From NCBI GenBank assembly GCA_036825655.1, contig DAISXU010000001.1:1-64000 (forward strand): a DNA stretch of 64,000 nucleotides, given 5' to 3'. This DNA is from JALQTD01 sp036825655. Lineage in GTDB: Bacteria; Bacteroidota; Bacteroidia; Flavobacteriales_D; Sanyastnellaceae. The translations under genes and the position numbers were made by a program. Shown piece by piece: positions 1 through 7,587 of the stretch (position 1 is its first letter; each line of letters opens with the position of its first letter). The notes under the pieces are model-generated. The model made no database searches. It was not told the origin of the DNA and worked only from the letters and a program-made list of their open reading frames with translations.

Positions 1-37
1 CGATGTATCTTCGCGCCTCCATTGCAACCATGAAGCC

Positions 38-1573
38 ATGAGCCAGCCTTCTAAAGTCCGAGTCCGATTTGCTCCGAGCCCCACTGGGCCTTTGCACATG
101 GGAGGGGTCCGGACTGCCCTCTACAACTTCCTCTTCGCAAAACACTACGGAGGCGATTTCTTGCTCCGCATTGAAGACACCGATCAAAAGAGATTCGTGG
201 CTGGCGCTGAATCATACATTCTGAAAGCCCTCGAATGGGCGGGGATTTCCATCGATGAGGGTGTCGGTGCAGGTGGCGATTTAGGGCCGTACCGGCAGAG
301 TGAGCGCTCAGAAATCTATGCGGAGCAGATGAAAGCGCTGCTCCAAGCGGGTTTGGCCTACAAGGCATTTGACACTGCGGAAGAAATGGACTCCCTTCGC
401 AAAGCGGCAGAAGCCACTGGTCATGTCTGGCAATACGACTCAACTACCAGGATGTCCATGCGCAATAGCCTAACCTTAAGCGAGTCAGAAGTGAACGCGC
501 TCGAAGCAGAAGGTGTGCCCGCTGTCATTCGTTTTCGCATGCCGGATGACCCCCAGGAGGTCGTTGTCGAAGATCTGATCCGTGGGCACGTACAAGTTTC
601 GACCAGCGTTTTGGACGATAAGGTGCTGATGAAAGCAGATGGCCTACCAACCTACCACTTCGCCAATGTCGTGGATGACCATTTCATGCAAATCAGTCAT
701 GTCATCCGAGGGGAAGAGTGGCTTCCCAGCGCGCCGTTGCACCAGCTTCTCTACCAAGCATTTGGATGGGATGCTCCGGCTTTCGCGCACTTGCCGCTCA
801 TCTTGAAGCCCGCGGGGAATGGGAAGTTGAGCAAACGAGATGGCGACCAAGGCGGGTTTCCAGTCTTTCCTCTTGAATGGACGGATCCAGAATCGAATCA
901 AGTTTCTGCGGGCTATAAAGAGTCCGGGTACCTTCCCGAAGCATTTTCCAACATGCTCTTGATGTTGGGTTGGAATCCTGGGACAGATCAGGAGCTTTTC
1001 TCCTTGGAGGAAGCCGTTGCAGCATTCAGCTTGGACCGCGTGGTAAAGTCCGGTGCTCGTTTTAACCCCGATAAAGCCAAGTGGTTCAATGAACAGCATT
1101 TGCGGGCTTTGCCGATGAATGCGCTGGCAAGTGCGCTGCAAGCAGATCAGCCGGCCGATTTAAATTGGGACCTTTCTCAATGCCAAACCGTGGTCGAGAT
1201 GATGATTGAACGCGTCTCTTTCTTGCACGAGGTGTGGGAATCCGACTGGCTCTTTCAACGACCAACGGCGTTGGATGAGAAGTTGATTCGAAAGCGTTGG
1301 AAAGAGGAAACATCCGAGCTCATTGACGGTTTGATGGCTCGATTGATGGTTTTGGATTCGTTTGATTCGAATTCAATTGAATCCGAATTCAAAGCGTACC
1401 TAGAGGACATTGGAGTAGGATTTGGTGCCGTATTGCTGCCCTTTCGGATTCTGCTTACGGGAGAAGGTGGCGGGCCATCCATGTTTGATTTTTCAGCATT
1501 CCTCGGCAAGGAAGAAACGCAATCCCGCGTGACGCAAGGAAAGTTGCTCATCTCAAGCATGCGAGCCCAATGA
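38..1573 (+). CDS. gltX: Glutamate--tRNA ligase
   Basis: Class I aminoacyl-tRNA synthetase that charges tRNA-Glu with glutamate in the cytoplasm; in organisms lacking GlnRS it also charges tRNA-Gln. The ATP-binding HIGH-type motif is seen as PLHMGG around residues 18-23, after the family-typical RFAPSPTG stretch. The second signature, KLSKR (residues 263-267), is the KMSKS equivalent. Length (511 aa) is normal for bacterial GltX with a C-terminal anticodon-binding domain. The ATG at 38 is chosen because the conserved N-terminal beta strand begins directly after it; another ATG at 30 is out of frame. The stop overlaps folB by four bases (ATGA), so the two are probably translated together. Confidence 0.97.
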   Translation: MSQPSKVRVRFAPSPTGPLHMGGVRTALYNFLFAKHYGGDFLLRIEDTDQKRFVAGAESYILKALEWAGISIDEGVGAGGDLGPYRQSERSEIYAEQMKALLQAGLAYKAFDTAEEMDSLRKAAEATGHVWQYDSTTRMSMRNSLTLSESEVNALEAEGVPAVIRFRMPDDPQEVVVEDLIRGHVQVSTSVLDDKVLMKADGLPTYHFANVVDDHFMQISHVIRGEEWLPSAPLHQLLYQAFGWDAPAFAHLPLILKPAGNGKLSKRDGDQGGFPVFPLEWTDPESNQVSAGYKESGYLPEAFSNMLLMLGWNPGTDQELFSLEEAVAAFSLDRVVKSGARFNPDKAKWFNEQHLRALPMNALASALQADQPADLNWDLSQCQTVVEMMIERVSFLHEVWESDWLFQRPTALDEKLIRKRWKEETSELIDGLMARLMVLDSFDSNSIESEFKAYLEDIGVGFGAVLLPFRILLTGEGGGPSMFDFSAFLGKEETQSRVTQGKLLISSMRAQ

Positions 1574-1926
1574 ACATAAGTGAAATCCACATCGAAGACA
1601 TGCGGTTCCGCGCCCAGCATGGGTGCATGGAGGAAGAAGCAACCATTGGCGGGAACTACCGCGTGGATGTCATCATCAGCATGGATTTGAGCCTGGCAGC
1701 TGAGACAGATGACTTGGAGGCCACTGCTGACTACTGTGACGTACACCGAATCGTTGCGGCAGAGATGGCCATTCGCTCCAAGTTGATCGAGCATGTGGCC
1801 CAACGGATTTTGATGGGGCTTCGTGGGGAATGGCCGCAGGCGCAGCAATTTGAAGTAAAGCTCACAAAAATATCTCCTCCAGTTGGGGGTGATGTCGCGT
1901 CGGTGGCTGTGATCCTAAGGGGTTAA
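1570..1926 (+). CDS. folB: Dihydroneopterin aldolase
   Basis: Folate pathway enzyme that cleaves 7,8-dihydroneopterin to 6-hydroxymethyl-dihydropterin and glycolaldehyde. The 118-residue length and the HGCMEEE stretch near residue 17 (containing the pterin-side Glu) followed by IGGNYRVDV are family-typical, as is SKLIEHVAQRI in the middle, which carries the Lys and Glu of the octameric FolB active site region. It begins inside the gltX stop codon (ATGA overlap), so it is the second gene of a two-gene unit. Nothing appears broken. Confidence 0.93.
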   Translation: MNISEIHIEDMRFRAQHGCMEEEATIGGNYRVDVIISMDLSLAAETDDLEATADYCDVHRIVAAEMAIRSKLIEHVAQRILMGLRGEWPQAQQFEVKLTKISPPVGGDVASVAVILRG

Positions 1927-1942
1927 TTGCATTTTTTTTTAA

Positions 1943-1963
1943 CATCGTAAATGCTTTACGATG
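1943..1963. repeat. Perfect 9-bp inverted repeat upstream of sbcD
   Basis: Two perfect 9-base arms (CATCGTAAA and TTTACGATG) flank a 3-base centre (TGC), just after a run of nine T and 20 bases before the sbcD start. There is no T-run after either arm, so it does not look like an intrinsic terminator. It could be an operator for the sbcDC pair or an mRNA hairpin near the start. The symmetry is seen directly; the function is unknown. Confidence 0.5.
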
Positions 1964-1983
1964 AAGCGGTGCACCTTTGACTT

Positions 1984-3195
1984 ATGAAGGTATTGCACAC
2001 TGCAGATTGGCATTTAGGCAAAAGGCTGCACGAGCAGTCCCTCTCCGAGGATCACGTCCTTTTTTTTGACTGGTTTTTGAAAACAGTTGAAGAACGTGGC
2101 ATTGATGTCGTTTTGGTGTCTGGGGATGTGTTCGATGCGGCCAATCCGCCTACGGAAGCTCGAAAAACCTACTTCGAACTGCTGACAAAATTAGCTGGAT
2201 TAGGAGTACAGGTTGTCATCACCGGAGGGAATCACGATTCACCCGCAATGCTCAACGCACCCAAAGACCTTCTGAGCCTGCTTCGAATAACGACCATTGG
2301 CCGGTTGCCGGATGACATCCAAGAGGCCCTTGTTCCCTTAGGGGATGAAGCAAACCCCGAAGCTGTTGTGGCAGCCATTCCATTTGTGCGCGACAGTGAA
2401 CTTAGCCAGATCGTACCCGGTTTGGATGCCACGGAAAAAGCAGAGGCCATCCGCGCCGGATTGAAACAGGTGTTTGCCGATGCCGCACTTCATTGCCAAA
2501 AAAGATTCCCTAGCCTGCCCGCATTGGCCATGGGGCACCTCTTCGCCAAGGGAGTGTTGTTGAGTGAAAGTGAACGTGAAATTCAAGTGGGAAACATCGC
2601 CGGGGTGGAAGCAGCAACCTTCCCAGAATCGTTCAACTACGTCGCCCTTGGACACATTCACCAACCTCAACAAGTGGACCACCGAATCCGCTACAGTGGT
2701 TCGCCTATCGCCCTGTCATTTAGCGAACGAGACCTGAATCACCGCGTCATTGAATTGACCATTGAATCAGGAGCGCTGCAATCGATTGAGTCCGTGGAAA
2801 TTCCTAAAAACCGCGAACTCCTTCGACTCGAGGGCGACCCCGCTTCCGTGCTTCAAAAGCTCCAAATCCTGCCAAAATCAGACGGCCTCACTACCTTGAT
2901 TGAGGCACGAATCAAATTGCAACGCCTCGACCCCGCAATCTCAACGTCATTTCGAGAGTTCATCGAGCATTTCAACAAGGAAAGGAAGGACGCCCAGGTG
3001 GTCAAGCAATTCATCATCCTCGAAAAAGAACATGATTCCGCTGCTGCGGTGCTGGGAGATTCCGACCTCGAGGCCCTTCAACCCATCGAAGTGTTTGACG
3101 CCCTTTTGGATCAGCGTGACGCCTCCAATCGCGACGAATTGAGGGATGCATTTCAAGAATTGCTGCAGGACCTCATGCAAAAAGAGGAGCTATGA
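1984..3195 (+). CDS. sbcD: Exonuclease subunit SbcD (Mre11 family)
   Basis: Nuclease subunit of the SbcCD complex, which trims hairpins, protein-blocked ends and palindromic DNA during repair. Calcineurin-like phosphoesterase motifs are present in order: HTADWHLGK (residues 5-13), SGDVFD (46-51), GNHD (82-85), a GHLF motif near 183 and GHIHQ near 222; these supply the Mn-binding His, Asp and Asn residues. The 403-residue length and the acidic, helical C-terminus that docks on SbcC fit the family. It overlaps sbcC by four bases (ATGA) at its 3' end, as expected for a complex made in equal amounts. Confidence 0.96.
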   Translation: MKVLHTADWHLGKRLHEQSLSEDHVLFFDWFLKTVEERGIDVVLVSGDVFDAANPPTEARKTYFELLTKLAGLGVQVVITGGNHDSPAMLNAPKDLLSLLRITTIGRLPDDIQEALVPLGDEANPEAVVAAIPFVRDSELSQIVPGLDATEKAEAIRAGLKQVFADAALHCQKRFPSLPALAMGHLFAKGVLLSESEREIQVGNIAGVEAATFPESFNYVALGHIHQPQQVDHRIRYSGSPIALSFSERDLNHRVIELTIESGALQSIESVEIPKNRELLRLEGDPASVLQKLQILPKSDGLTTLIEARIKLQRLDPAISTSFREFIEHFNKERKDAQVVKQFIILEKEHDSAAAVLGDSDLEALQPIEVFDALLDQRDASNRDELRDAFQELLQDLMQKEEL

Positions 3196-6100
3196 AAATT
3201 CTAAAAATTGAACTGCGGAACATCGCATCATTGAAAGGTGACCACACCGTAGACTTCACCCAGAATCCCCTCAATCACGCGGGGTTGTTCTTAATTTCTG
3301 GCCCAACAGGGAGCGGTAAGTCAACCTTGCTGGATGCCATCTGTTTGGCCATCTACAACCGGATGCCCCGGCTTGGAAAAGTGTCCAAGAACGAATTGTT
3401 GAGTTCCGGATCAGTGATTACCCGTCACACAAGCGACGCCCTTGCACGCGTCACCTATTCCTGCACAGCTGGCGTTTTCTCGTCCCAATGGCAAATCAGC
3501 ACCAATTCACGTGGAAACCTCAACGATTACCAGTTGGAATTGTTCAATGCAATGGGCCAATCGATGGGACTGAAAAAATCTGAAGTGCCCCTTGAAAACG
3601 AGCGGCTCATTGGATTGGACTATGAGCAATTCACGAGGGCGGTGGTTTTGGCACAAGGGGAATTTGCTCAATTTTTGAAGAGTGATGAGAAAACTCGGGC
3701 CGCTTTGCTTGAGAAAATAACGGGGGAGCGCATATACCGAGAGCTTGGAAAAGCGGCGTACGAACGGGCCAAAAACCTGCGAGTTCTCAGCACCCAACTG
3801 CTTGATCAACAAGAGGGTCTGAGACAACAACTGCTTGATCAGGAGGTGTTTGAGCTGAAAACCAACGAAAAAACAAAACTTGAGGAAGCCCTCGCGCGCG
3901 CGTTAGAAGTTCAAAAACAAAAAGAACTCGCGGTGACCCACCGAAAAAGCCTACTACAAGCAAAATCTCAGCTCGCGGCGTTGTTCGAAAAGGAGCAACA
4001 ATCGAAAGCAAGTTGGTCCGCTTGGGAAGAAGTGAACGGGAGTAAATTGAAACGCCACGATTCCCTTCAACCCATTCGAACTGAATTGAACACTTGGCAT
4101 GCAAGCCAGACCGAGCTGAAAGCATTGAGCGCGACCTTGGCCCAAAGCCAGTCCAATTTACTGGGTGCTGAGTCAACTGCCTTGCAATTGCGCAACCGCG
4201 CCGCTGAGGTCCTTGGTGCATTCGAAGAAGGCGATGACTTGATGGAAACCTTGGATTTGTTCTCAAGGAAAGTGCGGAAATTACATCAGGCCGAAATCGA
4301 GGCAAGGGAAAAAGCCAAGGTGTCAGCCGATTTGCTCAACACCTTCATCACACAACAGCCCGAATGGTCCGGTTCGTCCCTCGACGGATTTGACGCATTG
4401 ATTCAAACCTGGGAGAACGCAAAAGCAAAGAACGCAGAGCGATTGGTATTCCTAACAACCCAAGACGCGGAATTGGGGGCAAGTGGATTGGACGATGATT
4501 CGCTCGATGAGTGGGATCAACGATGCCACCAATGGGTTCACCTGGAAAACTCTTGGAATGAGCGTCAAGCTCAAGCTCAACAACTGCAACAATCCATCGA
4601 TTCAATCCATGAAAAAGTCCGCGACTTGCCAGAGGCGATTGCCCTTGCCGGATCAACATTGAAATTAGCAACCGCCGAAGAGGACGCCGCCGAGGCTCGC
4701 TGGAGCCTTCACCGCATCCAATCTTCCCTGAGCGAACACCGCAGCCAACTGCAACCCGGTGAAGCCTGTCCGCTTTGTGGAGCCTTGGAACACCCGGCGG
4801 CAGATGGCTTTGATGAGGCTGCAGGGGTGAGCCTCAAAGACGTGGCTCAGGCAGCCAAGGAAAGGGTGGTGAAGTTGCAGAGCGAACACCAGCGTTTGGT
4901 TTCACAACTGGAGGTAAGTCAAGCCAATTTAGAGCAGGAAAAAGCCCATTTGGAAGGCCTGAGATTGAGCGAGGTACAACGTAGGCTCCAGTTAGTGATC
5001 GCTGAGTTTCCGGAAGATTGGAGGAACCTCAGTGGTTCATCATGTTTGACCCGTCTGCGAGATTGGAAAACCAACCGGATAGGCCTTCGCTTGGAGGAAG
5101 AGCGATTGAACCAGCTCAAAGCCGGATTTGAACAACTTCAAACTTGGCATTCAAAGTTTGAGCTGCACCTTCAATGTGAAGCTGAATTCAAGCAAATTTG
5201 GTCGTCCACGGAGTCGATTGATGATTTCATGAGCCAATGGAATGGTGAATGGGCTAAGGCCTCTGCCGACATCAACCAGTTTCAAGCTCAACTGAAAACA
5301 ACCCAGTCGTCTCTCCTTGGACTTCAGGCGCGATTTGAGCAAGCGATCGAACAGATTGAAACCTCCATCCAAGAAATCGGCATTCCAACCATCGATTTGG
5401 CATGGAGCCAATTGCTCAATCCGATGGAGGAAGAACAGCTACGCAAAGACGAAAAGCAGCTCCTCTTGCATCATAATCAACTGAAAACAGAACATGAATC
5501 GCAGTTCAAAGCGGTCCAAATTCTTCAAGAAAAAGACGCCAAAGGCACTGAAGAAGAACTGCTCGCCGCACTCGAATCTGCAAAGAACCTCGCACTGCAG
5601 TTGTCGCATTCGCGAGATGAATTGATCAGCTCCTTGAACCAGCATGTGAACGCCAAAACCCGCATGTTGGAGTTGGAAGCGGAGCGCCTGCGCATACTTG
5701 NNNNNNNNNNGGTGCAACTCGATGAACTCATGGGAGACAGTGGGGGCCATGCATTCAATAAATTCGCTCAGCAATTGACGACGAACCAACTCATTGCCAT
5801 GGCGAATCGACGGCTTGAAGGGCTGACCGATCGGTACCGCTTCGCCTTTCCTGAATCGGATGGACCACTGGCCGTGTTGGACGAACACATGGCAAACGAA
5901 CGCCGCAGCGTTCAAACGCTCAGTGGCGGGGAGACCTTTCTCATGAGCTTGGGTTTGGCCTTGGCCTTGAGTGACTTGGCAGCCCGCAACGCAGACGTTG
6001 GGGACCTTTTCATTGATGAGGGGTTTGGAACCTTAGATCCTGCAACGCTGGATGGCGTGCTCGATGTGTTGGAACGATTGCAGGCGACCGCTGGGCGCAA

Positions 6101-6212
6101 CGTGGGCATCATTTCACACGTGGAAGGTTTGAAAGAGAGGATCGCCACTCAAGTTCGGCTAGAGCCCACCGGGCATGGACATAGCAAGATCCGAATCGTT
6201 CAAGGGGTTTAA
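3192..6212 (+). CDS. sbcC: Exonuclease subunit SbcC (Rad50-like ATPase), contains an assembly gap
   Basis: ATPase partner of SbcD: a long coiled-coil SMC-like protein that clamps DNA ends and controls the nuclease. Walker A (GPTGSGKST) lies near residue 38. The zinc hook is C526-P-L-C529, in the middle of the coiled coil. The ABC signature LSGGE and Walker B (FIDEGFGTLD) are near the C-terminus. About 1006 aa, normal for SbcC. Ten N bases (5701-5710) interrupt the distal coiled coil; the frames on either side read as SbcC, but ten is not a multiple of three, so the true gap length is unknown and a few residues are missing or guessed. The 3' end overlaps the convergent CoA-transferase gene by 4 bp. 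Confidence 0.94.
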   Translation: MKILKIELRNIASLKGDHTVDFTQNPLNHAGLFLISGPTGSGKSTLLDAICLAIYNRMPRLGKVSKNELLSSGSVITRHTSDALARVTYSCTAGVFSSQWQISTNSRGNLNDYQLELFNAMGQSMGLKKSEVPLENERLIGLDYEQFTRAVVLAQGEFAQFLKSDEKTRAALLEKITGERIYRELGKAAYERAKNLRVLSTQLLDQQEGLRQQLLDQEVFELKTNEKTKLEEALARALEVQKQKELAVTHRKSLLQAKSQLAALFEKEQQSKASWSAWEEVNGSKLKRHDSLQPIRTELNTWHASQTELKALSATLAQSQSNLLGAESTALQLRNRAAEVLGAFEEGDDLMETLDLFSRKVRKLHQAEIEAREKAKVSADLLNTFITQQPEWSGSSLDGFDALIQTWENAKAKNAERLVFLTTQDAELGASGLDDDSLDEWDQRCHQWVHLENSWNERQAQAQQLQQSIDSIHEKVRDLPEAIALAGSTLKLATAEEDAAEARWSLHRIQSSLSEHRSQLQPGEACPLCGALEHPAADGFDEAAGVSLKDVAQAAKERVVKLQSEHQRLVSQLEVSQANLEQEKAHLEGLRLSEVQRRLQLVIAEFPEDWRNLSGSSCLTRLRDWKTNRIGLRLEEERLNQLKAGFEQLQTWHSKFELHLQCEAEFKQIWSSTESIDDFMSQWNGEWAKASADINQFQAQLKTTQSSLLGLQARFEQAIEQIETSIQEIGIPTIDLAWSQLLNPMEEEQLRKDEKQLLLHHNQLKTEHESQFKAVQILQEKDAKGTEEELLAALESAKNLALQLSHSRDELISSLNQHVNAKTRMLELEAERLRILXXXXVQLDELMGDSGGHAFNKFAQQLTTNQLIAMANRRLEGLTDRYRFAFPESDGPLAVLDEHMANERRSVQTLSGGETFLMSLGLALALSDLAARNADVGDLFIDEGFGTLDPATLDGVLDVLERLQATAGRNVGIISHVEGLKERIATQVRLEPTGHGHSKIRIVQGV
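5701..5710. other. Assembly gap (10 N)
   Basis: Ten undetermined bases inside sbcC. The coding frame is open on both sides and both flanks match the SbcC C-terminal region, so the break is an assembly artefact, not a disrupted gene. The run probably stands for an unknown length, and coordinates downstream may be shifted by a small amount. Confidence 0.95.
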
Positions 6213-6862
6213 AGGCGCATCTCGGGGACTTCGTTGGGGATGATCAAATCTCCAGCCGTTGCGTTTTTGATTTCCTCTACGCTAACCCCTGGGGCACGTT
6301 CCACCAAATGAAAACTGCCTCCCTGTATGTCCATCACAGCCATGTTGGTGACCACCCTGCGCACACAACCGACCCCTGTCAGCGGAAGGGAGCAGCTTGG
6401 GAGCAACTTCGAGTCCCCGCGCTTGTTGGTGTGCATCATGGCCACGATGATGTTTTCTGCACTGGCCACCAAATCCATCGCGCCCCCCATCCCTTTCACC
6501 ATTTTACCTGGAATCTTCCAATTGGCTATGTCGCCATTGGAGCTAACCTCCATCGCGCCCAATACCGTTAGCTGAACGTGTTGCCCACGAATCATGGCGA
6601 AGGAAGTAGCAGAGTCAAAGTACACGGCCCCCGGCATGGCCGTGATGGTTTGTTTTCCTGCGTTGATCAGATCGGCATCTTCCGACCCTTCAATCGGAAA
6701 CGGTCCCATCCCCAGAATTCCATTCTCCGACTGAAATTCCACCTCCATTCCATCCGGAATGAAATTGGCCACCAACGTGGGAATGCCAATGCCCAAATTA
6801 ACGTACCATCCGTTTTGGACCTCCTGTGCAATGCGCTGTGCGATCTCGTTTTTCGAAAGCAT
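6209..6862 (-). CDS. scoB: 3-oxoacid CoA-transferase subunit B
   Basis: Beta subunit of a family I CoA-transferase (succinyl-CoA:3-ketoacid or acetate:acetoacetate type) that moves CoA between organic acids during ketone-body, acetoacetate or branched-chain carbon metabolism. The catalytic glutamate is E46 in the SENG motif, the residue that forms the glutamyl-CoA thioester. GIGIPT near residue 24 and the conserved MGGAMDL region also fit. 217 aa is normal. It lies 4 bases downstream of subunit A in the same operon. The exact acid substrate cannot be told from sequence alone. Confidence 0.92.
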   Translation of the reverse strand: MLSKNEIAQRIAQEVQNGWYVNLGIGIPTLVANFIPDGMEVEFQSENGILGMGPFPIEGSEDADLINAGKQTITAMPGAVYFDSATSFAMIRGQHVQLTVLGAMEVSSNGDIANWKIPGKMVKGMGGAMDLVASAENIIVAMMHTNKRGDSKLLPSCSLPLTGVGCVRRVVTNMAVMDIQGGSFHLVERAPGVSVEEIKNATAGDLIIPNEVPEMRL

Positions 6863-6866
6863 GGTA

Positions 6867-7574
6867 TCAAGCTTGTGCAGGGCGAACCGTGCGTTGTTCT
6901 ATTCGCTTCTCGTAGGCAACTCCTTGGAAAATGCGTTGCACGAAAATGCCAGGCGTATGAATTTCATTGGGGTCCAATTCTCCAGCAGGCACCAATTCCT
7001 CCACCTCCGCCACGGTGATTCGACCTGCCATGGCCATGACTGGATTGAAGTTTCTTGAAGTTGCCTTGTAGACCAAATTTCCCGCGGTGTCACCCTTCCA
7101 GGCTTTGACGAAAGCGAAGTCTGCCGTTAAGGCCGTTTCCAAAATGTGGGGCTTGCCTCCAAAATCCCTCACCTCCTTTCCTTCCGCTACTTCTGTTCCA
7201 TACCCGGCAGGCGTGAAGAATGCAGGAATGCCCGCACCCCCGGCTCGGCATCGTTCAGCCAAAGAACCCTGAGGGATCAAATCCACCTCCAATTCTCCTG
7301 CGAGCATTTGCCGTTCAAACTCATCATTCTCTCCTACGTAGGAAGAAATCATCTTTCGGATTTGGCGCCCTTTCAGCAGTTGACCTAGGCCAAAATCGTC
7401 CACTCCAGCGTTATTTGAAATGCACACCAATTCTTTCACTCCCAACCGCTGCATTTCTTGAAGGCAATTCTCGGGAATGCCACAGAGTCCAAATCCACCT
7501 AACATCAGCGTCATTCCATCTCTCAGGCCTTCGCATGCAGCCTCAACATCCTTTACAGTCTTCGTTATCGCCAT
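6867..7574 (-). CDS. scoA: 3-oxoacid CoA-transferase subunit A
   Basis: Alpha subunit partner of the downstream beta subunit; it forms the CoA-binding half of the heteromer. The glycine-rich GGFGLCGIP motif (residues 26-34) is the CoA-transferase signature of this subunit. The ATG at 7574 is chosen because the family starts with a short MAITK-type leader; an in-frame TTG at 7628 would run into the 3' end of the penicillin-binding protein gene, whereas 7574 leaves a 13-bp gap. 235 aa is standard for ScoA. It is the second gene of a three-gene minus-strand unit with mrcA upstream and scoB downstream. Confidence 0.92.
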   Translation of the reverse strand: MAITKTVKDVEAACEGLRDGMTLMLGGFGLCGIPENCLQEMQRLGVKELVCISNNAGVDDFGLGQLLKGRQIRKMISSYVGENDEFERQMLAGELEVDLIPQGSLAERCRAGGAGIPAFFTPAGYGTEVAEGKEVRDFGGKPHILETALTADFAFVKAWKGDTAGNLVYKATSRNFNPVMAMAGRITVAEVEELVPAGELDPNEIHTPGIFVQRIFQGVAYEKRIEQRTVRPAQA

Positions 7575-7587
7575 GGTAATTGTGTCC

